64,000 bases of DNA from Acidimicrobiaceae bacterium (GCA_003161255.1 PMOQ01000106.1:33644-97643); one strand, 5' to 3'; counted from the first letter of the stretch, positions 24,007 to 32,162 are shown. The notes: generated from the letters alone by a model not told the origin. Translations and numbers: made by a program.

Positions 24007-25203
24007 GTGGTCGCCACTCTGATCGGCGTGACGCGCGACTGGGACCTGGCCGAGGAGTGCGCGCAGGACGCCTTCGTGAAAGCTCTCGAGCATTGGGGCC
24101 GCGAAGGTGTCCCGCGCAACCCCGGCGCGTGGCTGACCACCACCGCCCGCAACCGCGCGATCGACCAGCTCCGCCGCGCCGCGGCTGGCGCGACGAAGGA
24201 GCGAGAGGCGACCGAGGGGACACTCGCCGCGATGGAACAGGCCGAACCCACGTCGCCAATCGACGGCGCTCCGATCGGGGACGACCGCCTGCGGCTGATG
24301 TACACCTGCTGCCACCCCGCGCTATCCGTGGAAGCCCAGGTGGCGCTGACCCTGCGGACCCTGGCCGGCCTGACGACCGGCGAGATCGCGCGAGCGTTCC
24401 TGGTTCCGGAGGCGGCGATGGCCCAGCGCCTGGTCCGGGCAAAGCGAAAGATCCGCGAAGCCGGCATCCCGTACCGGGTGCCTCCGTCCGATGCGCTCGC
24501 GGAGCGGACCTCGGCGGTGCTCGGGGTGCTGTACCTCTTGTTCAACGAGGGGTATTCGGCCAGCTCGGGCGCCCTTGTCCGCCACGACCTGTGCGACGAG
24601 GCGATCCGCCTGGGCCGCCTTCTCGTGCAGCTGACCAACGGGGAGCGAGAGGCCGTCGGGCTGCTGTCCCTCATGCTCCTCCAGCACTCCCGTCGGGCCA
24701 CCCGGCTGGACGCGGCCGGCGCGCTCGTTCTGCTGGAGGACCAGGACCGCACGGCCTGGGACCGCTTCGCGATCGCCGAGGGTCTCGGCCTCGTCCAGTC
24801 GTTCCCCGCTCGAGAGCCCGCCGGTCCCTACGAGCTCCAGGCGGCCATTGCGGCGTGCCACGCTGGGGCGAGGACCGCCGAGGCAACCGACTGGCCGAGG
24901 ATCGCCGGCCTCTACGGCGAGCTGGCCCGGGTGGTCCCCTCCCCGGTGGTCGAGCTCAACCGGGCGGTGGCGGTGGCCATGGCCGACGGACCCGCCGTCG
25001 GGCTCCGCCTGGTCGAACGGCTCCAAGAGACGGGGGCGCTCGCCGGCTACCACCTGCTCCCGGCGACCCGGGCCGACCTCCTCCGTCGGCTCGACCGGCG
25101 GGAAGAGGCGGCGGAGGCGTATCGAGAGGCGCTGGCCCTTGCACCGACCCCCGCCGAGCGTGACTTCCTGACGGCCCGGCTCGATCAGAGCCTGGCCGGG
25201 TAG
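24007..25203 (+). CDS. ECF42-type RNA polymerase sigma factor with C-terminal extension
   Basis: The protein has 398 residues from GTG 24007. Sigma region 2 is seen in TLIGVTRDWDLAEECAQDAFVKALEHWGREG and PGAWLTTTARNRAIDQLRR, region 4 in VALTLRTLAGLTTGEIARAFLVPEAAMAQRLVRAKRKIREA. A long C-terminal extension of about 200 helical residues with TPR-like character (for example LDRREEAAEAYREALALAP) ends the protein; this SnoaL-free, TPR-containing architecture with a DGPF neighbour defines ECF42. No anti-sigma gene is present, as usual for the group, where the C-terminal domain takes part in control. Family similarity appears to continue upstream through VEAAVGAAFRDEWGRVV (from about 23963), where no ATG, GTG or TTG exists, so the true start may be a non-standard codon such as CTG 23941. 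Confidence 0.9.
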   Translation: MVATLIGVTRDWDLAEECAQDAFVKALEHWGREGVPRNPGAWLTTTARNRAIDQLRRAAAGATKEREATEGTLAAMEQAEPTSPIDGAPIGDDRLRLMYTCCHPALSVEAQVALTLRTLAGLTTGEIARAFLVPEAAMAQRLVRAKRKIREAGIPYRVPPSDALAERTSAVLGVLYLLFNEGYSASSGALVRHDLCDEAIRLGRLLVQLTNGEREAVGLLSLMLLQHSRRATRLDAAGALVLLEDQDRTAWDRFAIAEGLGLVQSFPAREPAGPYELQAAIAACHAGARTAEATDWPRIAGLYGELARVVPSPVVELNRAVAVAMADGPAVGLRLVERLQETGALAGYHLLPATRADLLRRLDRREEAAEAYREALALAPTPAERDFLTARLDQSLAG

Positions 25204-25486
25204 GCCGGCCGGGTCCGGTCAGCCGTGCCTATGAAGGGTGCCTAGGCGTGACCGGGTCTCGAGGCCCGACGGGATGCCGGAGCTGGCGCGTCGGGTCCCA
25301 TTTGTGTCGCTACGTGCGTTACGGGGAACGGCCGCGCAGGGTTCACTGTTTTTCGGAATTTCGCGGCGAAACGCGCCGCATCGCGCCGTATCGCTCCGAG
25401 CGAATCGACCGATCGTTGCGAACGATGACGCGACGCACCTGACACTCGGTAGAGCGTTCGAGACCGGAGCGAATCGCCCCGCTCGG
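25204..25486. other. Intergenic region between convergent genes, short hairpins
   Basis: About 280 bases between the sigma factor and SDR gene ends. It is rich in CG-containing short inverted repeats, for example ATCGTT-GCG-AACGAT at 25412-25426 and TTCG-CGG-CGAA nearby. No coding frame with family features is seen. A transcription-termination role for the hairpins is possible, but no T-run follows. Confidence 0.4.
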
Positions 25487-26260
25487 TTACCGGAGCGTCG
25501 ACAGCCCTCCGTCGACCGCGATGACCTGGCCGGTGAGATAGCTGGCCTCGTCGGACAACAAGAACACCACCGGGGCGGCGACCTCCCATGCCGTTCCCTG
25601 CCGACCGAGGGGGACGTTCGTCCTCTCCCGGCTCGGCCGCCCCTCCGACGCCCGGCGGCCGAGCGGCGTGTCGATGAGCCCGGGGGCGATGACGTTGGCC
25701 CGGACGCCCTGGCGTGACCCCTCGAGTGCGACGTGGCGGCACAGCCCGGCGATGGCCGCCTTCGAGCTGTCGTAGGCAGGGATCGAGCTACCCGGCTTCA
25801 GGCCGGCCACGGACGAGATGAACACGATCGAGCCGTCGCTCATGTGGGGCAGCGCTGCCTTGGCCAACAAGAAGTGCGAGCGGACGTTCACCGAGAACAC
25901 CAGGTCCCACTGATCGGCCGAGGTCCCCGCAAGCCGCCCGCCCGCGCCGATCCCGATGTTGAGAACCAGCCCGTCGAGCCCGCCCATCTGGCTCACCGCG
26001 CTGCCGACGATGGTCTCGCACGCCGCCTCGTCGGTCACGTCCCCGATCAGCACCCCCGCCGTGGCCCCCTCGTCCTCGACGAGGCGCGCCGTCTCGCGGA
26101 CCGACGACTCGTCGCGGTCCGCCAACGCGAGGGTCGCCCCGGCACGCGCCGCGAGCACCGAGATCGCTCTTCCGTTTCCGGGCGGCGCCTCGGGGTCTTC
26201 CGAGCGCTGCGTCCCAGCGCCGACCACCAGGACGCGCCGACCGTCCAGCCGTGCGCTCAC
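25487..26260 (-). CDS. SDR family oxidoreductase
   Basis: The real gene starts at GTG 26260 (MSARLDGRRVLVVGAGTQRS) and overlaps the stop of the upstream gene as GTGA, giving 257 residues. The cofactor motif is VVGAGTQRSEDPEAPPGNGRAIS, an enlarged variant of TGxxxGIG with about ten extra residues seen in some atypical SDRs. The acidic residue after strand 2 (LADRDESS) suggests NAD. The catalytic set is SSVAG...SSIPAYDSSKAAI with YxxxK intact. The C-terminus (LLSDEASYLTGQVIAVDGGLSTL) is the classical SDR end. Translational coupling with the carboxymuconolactone-decarboxylase-like gene indicates a shared pathway. Confidence 0.85.
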   Translation of the reverse strand: MSARLDGRRVLVVGAGTQRSEDPEAPPGNGRAISVLAARAGATLALADRDESSVRETARLVEDEGATAGVLIGDVTDEAACETIVGSAVSQMGGLDGLVLNIGIGAGGRLAGTSADQWDLVFSVNVRSHFLLAKAALPHMSDGSIVFISSVAGLKPGSSIPAYDSSKAAIAGLCRHVALEGSRQGVRANVIAPGLIDTPLGRRASEGRPSRERTNVPLGRQGTAWEVAAPVVFLLSDEASYLTGQVIAVDGGLSTLR

Positions 26261-26826
26261 CCGGGGAACGGGGCCGCGTCGCTCTCGAGCTCGACCCCGA
26301 GCGAGTTCAGCGTGAATGCAACCAGGTGGTACTGGCCGACGACCATGCACACCTCGATCAGCTGGCGCTCGTCCAGGTGCGCGGCCAGCACCTTCCACGT
26401 GGGATCGGCGATGTACGCGTCGTCGTGCAGCTCGTCGGCCGCCCGGAGCAGGGCCGCGTCGAGCGGCGCCCACCCAGCAGCATCGGGCCCCTCGGCGATC
26501 CGGGCGATCTCCTCTTCGCTCAGCCCGGCCGCGCCGGCGATCCGCACATGCTGGCCCCATTCGTAGTGGGCGTGGCAGTGCAACGCCGTGCGGAGGATGA
26601 GCAGCTCACGACCGCGATGGGAGAGTTCCCCGCGTTGGAGCAAGGTGCCGCCGAACTTCGACCACCGGTTGAACAGGCGGGGGTGTCTGACGAAGGTCGC
26701 GAAGATGTTGAGGACCCGCCCGTTGACGGCGATGGGGGCCAGGAGCTCGTTGGCCTTCTCGTCCCGATCGGCCGGGGGGAGCGGGGGGATGCGGAGCGGG
26801 CGGGCGGCGTCGGTCATGACGGCCAC
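26257..26826 (-). CDS. Carboxymuconolactone decarboxylase (AhpD-like) family protein
   Basis: A 189-residue helical protein of the CMD/AhpD superfamily. The core reads GELSHRGRELLILRTALHCHAHYEWGQHVRIAGAAGLSEEEI, with the conserved E..iLR.a...... .yeW..H pattern. The CxxC pair of peroxidase-type AhpD is absent, leaving a single Cys before the His, so redox activity of the AhpD kind is unlikely; the protein fits the decarboxylase/dehydratase-like subgroup often found beside SDRs and SRPBCC proteins in steroid or aromatic degradation clusters. Its stop overlaps the SDR start by four bases. ATG 26817 is an alternative start. Confidence 0.87.
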   Translation of the reverse strand: MAVMTDAARPLRIPPLPPADRDEKANELLAPIAVNGRVLNIFATFVRHPRLFNRWSKFGGTLLQRGELSHRGRELLILRTALHCHAHYEWGQHVRIAGAAGLSEEEIARIAEGPDAAGWAPLDAALLRAADELHDDAYIADPTWKVLAAHLDERQLIEVCMVVGQYHLVAFTLNSLGVELESDAAPFPG

Positions 26827-26863
26827 GCTAGACCTGGGGCCGAGATCGATCCGATGGAAGGTT

Positions 26864-27298
26864 TCAGACCGCCGCGGCAGCCGAGGCGATGCCGGTCGCG
26901 GCGCGCTGGAGGAACCGCGTCATGTACCAGCGGTAGAACCATCCGGTTCCGGGCACCTTGGCGTCGAAGGACGCACGCCAGTGCAGCATCGTCCCGCTGC
27001 CGACCGCCTCGAGGTCGATGGAGGCCCGGTAGTCGCGCAACGGCAGCCCGGAGAGGGCCACGTAGCTGAGCCGATGGCCGTCGACCGTCTCGATGATCTG
27101 TTCGCGGCTCTTGACCGGGCCCGTCTTGAAGACCCGGATGGCGCCCGGGCCCTCGGTCGCACCGGCCCCCGGCTTCTCAAGTTCGAACGACCCGAGCGGG
27201 GTGCAGCTCGGCCACCGGGCCCCGTCGGCGACGATTCGATAGATGGCCTCGGGCGGCGCCGTCGACGGCGCCTGGACGTGGATCTCTTGGCGGGCCAT
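26864..27298 (-). CDS. SRPBCC family protein
   Basis: A 144-residue START-like protein from ATG 27298 (MARQEIHVQAPSTAPPEAIYRIVADGARWPSC). The N-terminal strand followed by Pro-Pro-Glu-x-I-Y and an ARWP helix is the family hallmark. The middle has ITERV-type strands (EQIIETVDGHRLSYVALSG) and the end has a long amphipathic helix. The gene precedes the CMD-like and SDR genes on the same strand with a 37-base gap, so the three probably form an operon (27298 to 25487). A start at 27391 adds sequence lacking family character. The ligand is unknown. Confidence 0.82.
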   Translation of the reverse strand: MARQEIHVQAPSTAPPEAIYRIVADGARWPSCTPLGSFELEKPGAGATEGPGAIRVFKTGPVKSREQIIETVDGHRLSYVALSGLPLRDYRASIDLEAVGSGTMLHWRASFDAKVPGTGWFYRWYMTRFLQRAATGIASAAAAV

Positions 27299-27440
27299 GC
27301 GTGTCCCTCCAGTGTGCCGAAACGTCGGCACCTCGTTCGTGTTCGTTCCTCGCCTCAACGTGGCACCGAACCGGGCCGGGGGCCAGTCCACCGGGGAGAG
27401 CGGTCAGCCCTCGAAGTGCTGCACCTTCGAAGGGCTATAC

Positions 27441-27468
27441 TTGACTAAAACGATCGGTTTTATAGTAT
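27441..27468 (+). promoter_or_regulatory. Promoter with overlapping inverted repeat upstream of cysteine dioxygenase
   Basis: TTGACT (27441-27446) and TAGTAT (27463-27468) are separated by 16 bp in a visibly AT-rich patch. The spacer holds an inverted repeat AAAAC-GATCG-GTTTT at 27447-27461 that would place a TetR-size repressor between the promoter boxes. Predicted transcript start lies about ten bases before the ATG at 27486. Confidence 0.55.
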
Positions 27469-27485
27469 TACGCTAAGGACGACGG

Positions 27486-28070
27486 ATGAGCCTCACCGGA
27501 GAACGCCAGACGAGCCAACACCCGGCGGGGTCCGGATTGCACGGCCCGGCGCCAGTGCATCCATATGCCCGACCGGCGTCGCCCAAGGCGGCTCCCGCCA
27601 CGATCCGACTGGACGAGGACTCGCTGTTGAGCCTGGGCCGGCTTTTCGGGTCGTCGTGTGTGACCCCGTGGTCGGAACGGGGTCACGGAGCGCTCGACGC
27701 GCGGGACTATGAGCTGCTGGAACTCTCCGACCACTTCGAGGTGTGGGTCATCCACTGGCCGTCCGATGGCTTGCTGCAGCTCCACGACCACGGGGGTTCG
27801 TCGGGTGCCTTGTACGTGGTGAGCGGCTCGCTCGACGAAGGCACGGTTTCGGCCGCCAACACCCACGAGCGGCGGTCGATCGGCGCCGGTCAGGGCACGA
27901 GCTTTGGGCCCCGGCACGTGCACGACGTGGTGAACCCGGGCCCGGATGTCGCGACGAGTGTGCACGTCTACTCTCCGCCCATGGAGAAGATGACGTTCTT
28001 CACACTCCGAGCGGGGGGCCTCGTCCCTGATCACACCGAGTACCGCGCCGATCCGACATGGGCTCCGTGA
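27486..28070 (+). CDS. cdo: Cysteine dioxygenase
   Basis: This type I cysteine dioxygenase oxidises cysteine to cysteine sulfinate using Fe(II) and O2. The cupin core is clear: LHDHGGSSGALYVVSG gives iron ligands His100 and His102, and GPRHVHDVVN gives the third ligand, His146. The following SVHVYSPPMEKMTFF carries the catalytic Tyr of the H-x-Y-S-P-P motif. The 194-residue length is typical, with a disordered N-terminal 40 residues. The gene overlaps a rhodanese gene by 13 bases, and an osmoprotectant importer is adjacent. Oxidised cysteine products such as hypotaurine or taurine could serve as osmolytes or be degraded to sulfite; that link is inference. Confidence 0.93.
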   Translation: MSLTGERQTSQHPAGSGLHGPAPVHPYARPASPKAAPATIRLDEDSLLSLGRLFGSSCVTPWSERGHGALDARDYELLELSDHFEVWVIHWPSDGLLQLHDHGGSSGALYVVSGSLDEGTVSAANTHERRSIGAGQGTSFGPRHVHDVVNPGPDVATSVHVYSPPMEKMTFFTLRAGGLVPDHTEYRADPTWAP

Positions 28071-28471
28071 GCGGGGATGCGAGCGGCGCAGTCGACCCGG
28101 TCCTGGCGGAGGTCCGGACGCGGATCCGGCGGGTCGGACCCGAAGAGGCTTCGCGGATCCAGAGCGACGGCGGCCTGCTGATCGACATTCGGCCGGTCGA
28201 GAAGCGGAAGCACGAAGGCGTGATCCCCGGCGCGCTCGTCATCGAGCGCAACGTCCTCGAGTGGCGGCTCGACCCGTTCGGGCCGCACCGGCACCCCGAC
28301 GCGGGCCCGCCGGGGCGCGAGCTCGTCGTGTTCTGCCAGGAGGGCTACGCCTCGAGCTTCGCCGTCGAGGGTTTGGTTCGGATCGGAGTGGCGCTGGTCA
28401 GCGATCTCGCCGGGGGATTCGCGGCCTGGAAGGCCGCCGGTCTCCCGGTTAGACCAGACCCTCGGCCTTGA
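28058..28471 (+). CDS. Rhodanese-like sulfurtransferase
   Basis: A 137-residue single rhodanese domain. The start ...EEASRIQSDGGLLIDIRPVEKRKHEGVIPGAL contains the family CH2A-like motif (D-x-R-x-x...G.IpgA). The active-site loop is VFCQEGYASS with Cys93 as the persulfide-forming residue. The C-terminus VSDLAGGFAAWKAAGLPV is the CH2B motif. It overlaps the cysteine dioxygenase gene by 13 bases, so the two are translationally coupled; a rhodanese after cysteine dioxygenase is known in bacterial cysteine-catabolism operons, where it may handle thiosulfate or persulfide by-products. Its 3' end overlaps the end of the opposite osmoprotectant-binding protein gene by 23 bases. Confidence 0.9.
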   Translation: MGSVSGDASGAVDPVLAEVRTRIRRVGPEEASRIQSDGGLLIDIRPVEKRKHEGVIPGALVIERNVLEWRLDPFGPHRHPDAGPPGRELVVFCQEGYASSFAVEGLVRIGVALVSDLAGGFAAWKAAGLPVRPDPRP

Positions 28472-29351
28472 CCCACTCCTGAGCCACCGTGGCCGGCGAC
28501 GCCCCGCCGTTCACCTCGATATTGAGCTTCGAGAGCTGGTCGGTCGTCAGCTTCGCCGAGAGCTTGTTGATGAGCGCCGCCACCTTGGGTGTGTCGACCG
28601 ACTTGCGGATCACCGGGATCACGTGGTCGGCCGGCTGGAGATGCTTGTCGTCGGTCAAGGCGACGAACCCGTTCTGGACGACGTTGCCGTCACTAGAGAA
28701 CAATTCGACTACCTGGACCTCACCGCTCTTCAGGGCGGCGACGCTGATCGGGCCGGCCTCGTCGAGCGCCTTGAAGCTCGCGAAGTGGAGCCCGTAGACG
28801 GATTCGAGCCCCTCGAGGCAGGTCGGCCGGGTCGGGCACTCCTGGGGGCCGCCCAAAATGAGCTGGCTGGCGACGCTCTTCAGGCTCGACACCGTGGAGA
28901 GGTGGTACTTCTGGGCCGTGGCCTTGGTCACCACGAAGACGTTGGTGTCGATCGCCGGGGCCGGGTTGAGCACCGTCGCGCCCGAGGGTGAGAGCAGCTT
29001 CTTCAGGTCGGCGACGTCGCTGCCGATCTGGTTGGCGGCCTTGGTGTCGTTCGCGTTGAGGAAGAGCAGCAGGGTCCCGGCGTAGTCGGGCTCGATGTCG
29101 AGCTGGCCGTGGGCGAGGGCCGGCTCGACCACTGACCGGGTCCCGAGGTTCGCCTTCACCTGCACCGAGTAGCCCGCGTGGGAGAGCACGTCGGCGTAGG
29201 CGTTGGCCACGATCGTGTCCTCTGGGAAGTTGACCGACCCGATCACGATCGTCTTGGAGCCGGCCGCCCCGGCGACCGATGCGGCCGGTAGGGCAATCAT
29301 CGCTGCCGTGGCGAATGCGATCGCTCCGAGCACGATTCGCTTGAGACCCAT
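28449..29351 (-). CDS. Osmoprotectant ABC transporter substrate-binding protein (OpuCC/ProX-like)
   Basis: A 300-residue exported binding protein from ATG 29351 (MGLKRIVLGAIAFATAAMIALPAASVAGAAG), whose start is a clear Sec signal peptide ending in AGA; AGGACC precedes the ATG. The mature protein begins KTIVIGSVNFPEDTIVANAYADVLSHAGY, typical of the quaternary-amine binding family (OpuAC domain), and contains DIEPDYAGTLLLFLNA and VQVVELFSSDGNV in the hinge and ligand region. It supplies the membrane complex encoded upstream on the same strand (29535-30984). A separate promoter lies in front of it. Its 3' end overlaps the rhodanese gene tail to tail. Confidence 0.9.
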   Translation of the reverse strand: MGLKRIVLGAIAFATAAMIALPAASVAGAAGSKTIVIGSVNFPEDTIVANAYADVLSHAGYSVQVKANLGTRSVVEPALAHGQLDIEPDYAGTLLLFLNANDTKAANQIGSDVADLKKLLSPSGATVLNPAPAIDTNVFVVTKATAQKYHLSTVSSLKSVASQLILGGPQECPTRPTCLEGLESVYGLHFASFKALDEAGPISVAALKSGEVQVVELFSSDGNVVQNGFVALTDDKHLQPADHVIPVIRKSVDTPKVAALINKLSAKLTTDQLSKLNIEVNGGASPATVAQEWVKAEGLV

Positions 29352-29399
29352 GGTGGTCCTTCCTGATGGCTGGCCGGGTCCGTTGTCGGGCCCGGGCCG

Positions 29400-29428
29400 A
29401 TTGTACAAATCCCGATCTAATTACTCAA
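29400..29428 (-). promoter_or_regulatory. Vegetative promoter of the osmoprotectant-binding protein gene
   Basis: On the minus strand TTGAGT (29428-29423) and TACAAT (29405-29400) are separated by 17 bp, a near-consensus housekeeping promoter in an AT-rich patch. The predicted start near 29393 gives a leader of about 40 bases. It allows the binding protein to be made in excess of the permease subunits. Confidence 0.7.
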
Positions 29429-29534
29429 CTATAGCCCTCGAGGGCACAGGCCGACCAAGGATCATAACCGCCTCGCCATGATCGTCACCGTTCCGTCATC
29501 GTCTCTACCCACCTGAAGCCGGTCCAAACCGCCG

Positions 29535-30254
29535 TCATACGGCGGCCCGCACACGGGCACTCGTGCCAGCGCCGCCACCGGCCCGCAGCGGAGCCGGGGT
29601 CAGGGCCCGCTGCACCCGCCCGAGCACGACGGCGACCAGCCCCGCCAACAGAGCCACCAGGATCGACCCACTGAACGCCTCGACGTTGTCCTGCGAGGCC
29701 AATCCCGACAGCACATAGGTCCCGAGGTCCGAGTAGCTCACGTACGCAGCGAGCGTGGACGTCGCCACCACCTCGATCGCCGATGTCCGGATCCCGGCGC
29801 CGATGAAGGGGAGCGCGAGGGGCAGCTCGGCCCGCTTGAACACCTGCCACCCGGTCATGCCCATGGCCGATGCCGCCTCGCGCACGTCGGCGTCGACTTC
29901 GCGCATCCCGACGTAGGTGTTGGTGAGGATCGGCGGGATGGCCAGCACGACCAGCGCCAGGTATGCGGCGAGGAAGCCGCCGTACCGGATCGAGATGCTC
30001 GGCACGATCGCGAGCAGGGTGAGGAGCGCCAGCGTCGGGATCGCCCGGGCCGCGTTGGCGGCGTTGACCGCCGCGATGGAGCCTCGGCCGGTGTGGCCGG
30101 CCAGCGCGCCGAGCCCGCCACCGATGATGGTCGCGCTCGCGACGACCGCGATCGACAGCTTGGCGGTCTGCCAGAGCAGCTCGGGGATGCCGTTTGCGCC
30201 CTCCCAGTTGCTGGCGGTTGTGAACCAGTGGAAGACCGCGTTCAAGAAGTGCAT
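29535..30254 (-). CDS. Osmoprotectant ABC transporter permease (OpuCD-like)
   Basis: A 239-residue integral membrane protein with about six membrane segments and the cytoplasmic EAA loop of importers (EAASAMGMTGWQVFKRAELPLALPFIGAGI), which docks on the ATPase. The fold and start (LLWQTAKLSIAVVASATIIGGGLGALAGHTGRG) fit the BPD_transp_1 family of OpuCB/OpuCD permeases. Its ATG follows the stop of the other permease gene with a single-base gap, so the two are translationally coupled. The two permeases would form the heterodimeric channel of a glycine betaine, choline or carnitine importer. Confidence 0.9.
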   Translation of the reverse strand: MHFLNAVFHWFTTASNWEGANGIPELLWQTAKLSIAVVASATIIGGGLGALAGHTGRGSIAAVNAANAARAIPTLALLTLLAIVPSISIRYGGFLAAYLALVVLAIPPILTNTYVGMREVDADVREAASAMGMTGWQVFKRAELPLALPFIGAGIRTSAIEVVATSTLAAYVSYSDLGTYVLSGLASQDNVEAFSGSILVALLAGLVAVVLGRVQRALTPAPLRAGGGAGTSARVRAAV

Positions 30255-30255
30255 G

Positions 30256-30984
30256 TCAGGCCGCCGCCCCCGTTCGCACGCGGCCGCCGCGGGTCGGACC
30301 CGGCGACCCGGCCCGGCTCCACGGGACGACGAGCCGCTCGGCTAGGACCAGCAGGAGGTCGGCGACGGCGGCCAGCACGACGGAGAGCACCAGGCCGACG
30401 AGGATCGGCGTGTAAAAGGGGCCGTCGTCGGACCCCTGCAGCCCGGTGACGAACAGCTGCCCGAGCCCGCCCAGCCCGATCAGCGCGCTGACCGAGACGA
30501 GGCCGATCACGGTGACGGTGGCTACCCGGATCCCCGCGAAAAGGTAGGGGAGCGCGAGCGGGAGCTCGACCCGCACCAGGGAGCGCCCGGGCGTGTAGCC
30601 CATCGCCCGGGCCGCCTCCCGTGCGTCGTCGGGGACCGATTCCAGGCCGGCCAGCGTGTTGCGCACCAGGATCAGCAGTGTGTAGCTGACCAGCGCGATC
30701 TCGGCCGTGGTGATCGTGAAGTACCCCGTGACGGGGCCGAGGATCACGAACAGGGCCAGCGACGGGATGACGTAGAGCACGCTCGTGGCCGTGGTCACAG
30801 GGCTGCGCCACCTCCGGTAGCGCCACGCGACGACGGCCAAGGGGACCGAGATGACGAGACCGATGCCGACGGCGATGAGGGTGAGCTCGATGTGCTGGTC
30901 GAGGTCGGCCACGATCTGGCCCCAGTTCTGTTGCACCCAGCTCCAGCTGAAGAAGGGCCTGCCCGTGGCCAGCATCCTGTGCAC
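30256..30984 (-). CDS. Osmoprotectant ABC transporter permease (OpuCB-like)
   Basis: A 242-residue permease with six predicted membrane segments; ETGYVVIPSLALFVILGPVTGYF-like segments follow VISVPLAVVAWRYR. The EAA loop reads EAARAMGYTPGRSLVRVELPLALPYLFAGI. It is closely related to the neighbouring permease, indicating duplication. The gene is divergent from the ATPase gene at 31050, leaving 65 bases for two promoters. The operon order on the minus strand is permease, permease, then the separately promoted binding protein. Confidence 0.9.
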   Translation of the reverse strand: MHRMLATGRPFFSWSWVQQNWGQIVADLDQHIELTLIAVGIGLVISVPLAVVAWRYRRWRSPVTTATSVLYVIPSLALFVILGPVTGYFTITTAEIALVSYTLLILVRNTLAGLESVPDDAREAARAMGYTPGRSLVRVELPLALPYLFAGIRVATVTVIGLVSVSALIGLGGLGQLFVTGLQGSDDGPFYTPILVGLVLSVVLAAVADLLLVLAERLVVPWSRAGSPGPTRGGRVRTGAAA

Positions 30985-31049
30985 GCTATCGGTGGCCGGG
31001 CGAGACGACGCGGGTTGACGGTGGACCCGGTGGGTATCGTTGCCCGGGC

Positions 31050-32162
31050 ATGATCACGCTGGACGCGGTGACCAAGCGCTACGGAGACGGTGAGGTCGCG
31101 GTCGAGTCGCTGAGCCTCGAGATCTGCGACGGCGAGCTCTGTGTGCTGGTCGGGCCGTCGGGATGCGGCAAGACCACCACGCTCCGGATGATCAACCGGT
31201 TGATCGAGCCCTCGGATGGGCGGATCCTGATCGATGGCCGCAACGTGCTCGAGATGGACCCGGTCGAGCTGCGGCGGGGCATCGGATACGTCATCCAACA
31301 GGGTGGGCTCTTCCCGCACCGGAGGGTGGGGGACAACGTCGCCGTCGTGCCGAGGCTGCTCGGCTGGGAGGCCACCAGGGTCCAGGCCCGGATCACCGAA
31401 CTGCTCGAGCTGGTTGGCCTCGACCCGACCCGCTATGCCCGTCGGTACCCCCACGAGCTCTCGGGTGGCGAACGCCAGCGAGTCGGCGTCGCGCGCGCCC
31501 TCGGCGGCGACCCGCCGGTGATGCTGATGGACGAGCCGTTCGGAGCGGTTGACCCGGTCACCCGCGAGCGGCTCCAGCACCAGCTGTTGGAGCTTCAGTC
31601 CGAGCTTCACAAGACGATCGTGTTCGTGACCCACGACATCGACGAGGCGGCGCGGCTCGGCGACAAGATCGCGGTGCTGTCCAAGGGCGGGGTCCTCGAG
31701 CAATACGACACTCCCGCCGGGATCCTCGGTCGTCCCGCGTCGGCGTTCGTCGCCGAGTTCATCGGCAGCGACCGCGCCGTCCGTGTGCTTTCGGTCACCC
31801 CGGTAGAACGCCAGGACCTCTCGCTACCACCTTCGGTGGACACCGAGATGACGATGCTCGAGGCCCGCCGCGCCGTGGCGGGGGCCGACACCAGATGGGC
31901 CGTGGTTCTGGACGCGGCCGGGGCCCTGCACGGTTGGGTCGACCTCGACCCGGCGAGCTCGGGGACCGTGGCGGACAACCTTCGCCCGTTCGACGTTGCC
32001 ATCCCCCTCGGCACGTCGCTCAGAACGGCGTTTGCGAAGATGCTCGAACGCGATCTGCGATGGGTGCCGGTGGTCGAGGACGGGCGCTATCTGGGCGTGG
32101 TGACCCCGAACGCGCTTCATGGCGCCATGCGTCGATCGGTCGGAGGCCAGCCCGAGCGCTAG
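31050..32162 (+). CDS. Osmoprotectant ABC transporter ATP-binding protein (OpuCA/ProV-like) with CBS region
   Basis: A 370-residue ATPase. Walker A GPSGCGKTT (about 35-43), Q-loop YVIQQGGLFPH, signature LSGGERQRVGVARAL, Walker B VMLMDEPFGAVD and H-loop VTHDIDEAARLGD are all intact. The LFPHRRVGDNVAVVPRLLGW segment is typical of the quaternary-amine group. Residues about 265-360 form a CBS-like module (PFDVAIPLGTSLRTAFAKMLERDLRWVPVVEDGRYLGVV); CBS domains in OpuA-type ATPases sense ionic strength or c-di-AMP, so osmotic gating is plausible. It is divergent from the permease genes. Confidence 0.92.
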   Translation: MITLDAVTKRYGDGEVAVESLSLEICDGELCVLVGPSGCGKTTTLRMINRLIEPSDGRILIDGRNVLEMDPVELRRGIGYVIQQGGLFPHRRVGDNVAVVPRLLGWEATRVQARITELLELVGLDPTRYARRYPHELSGGERQRVGVARALGGDPPVMLMDEPFGAVDPVTRERLQHQLLELQSELHKTIVFVTHDIDEAARLGDKIAVLSKGGVLEQYDTPAGILGRPASAFVAEFIGSDRAVRVLSVTPVERQDLSLPPSVDTEMTMLEARRAVAGADTRWAVVLDAAGALHGWVDLDPASSGTVADNLRPFDVAIPLGTSLRTAFAKMLERDLRWVPVVEDGRYLGVVTPNALHGAMRRSVGGQPER

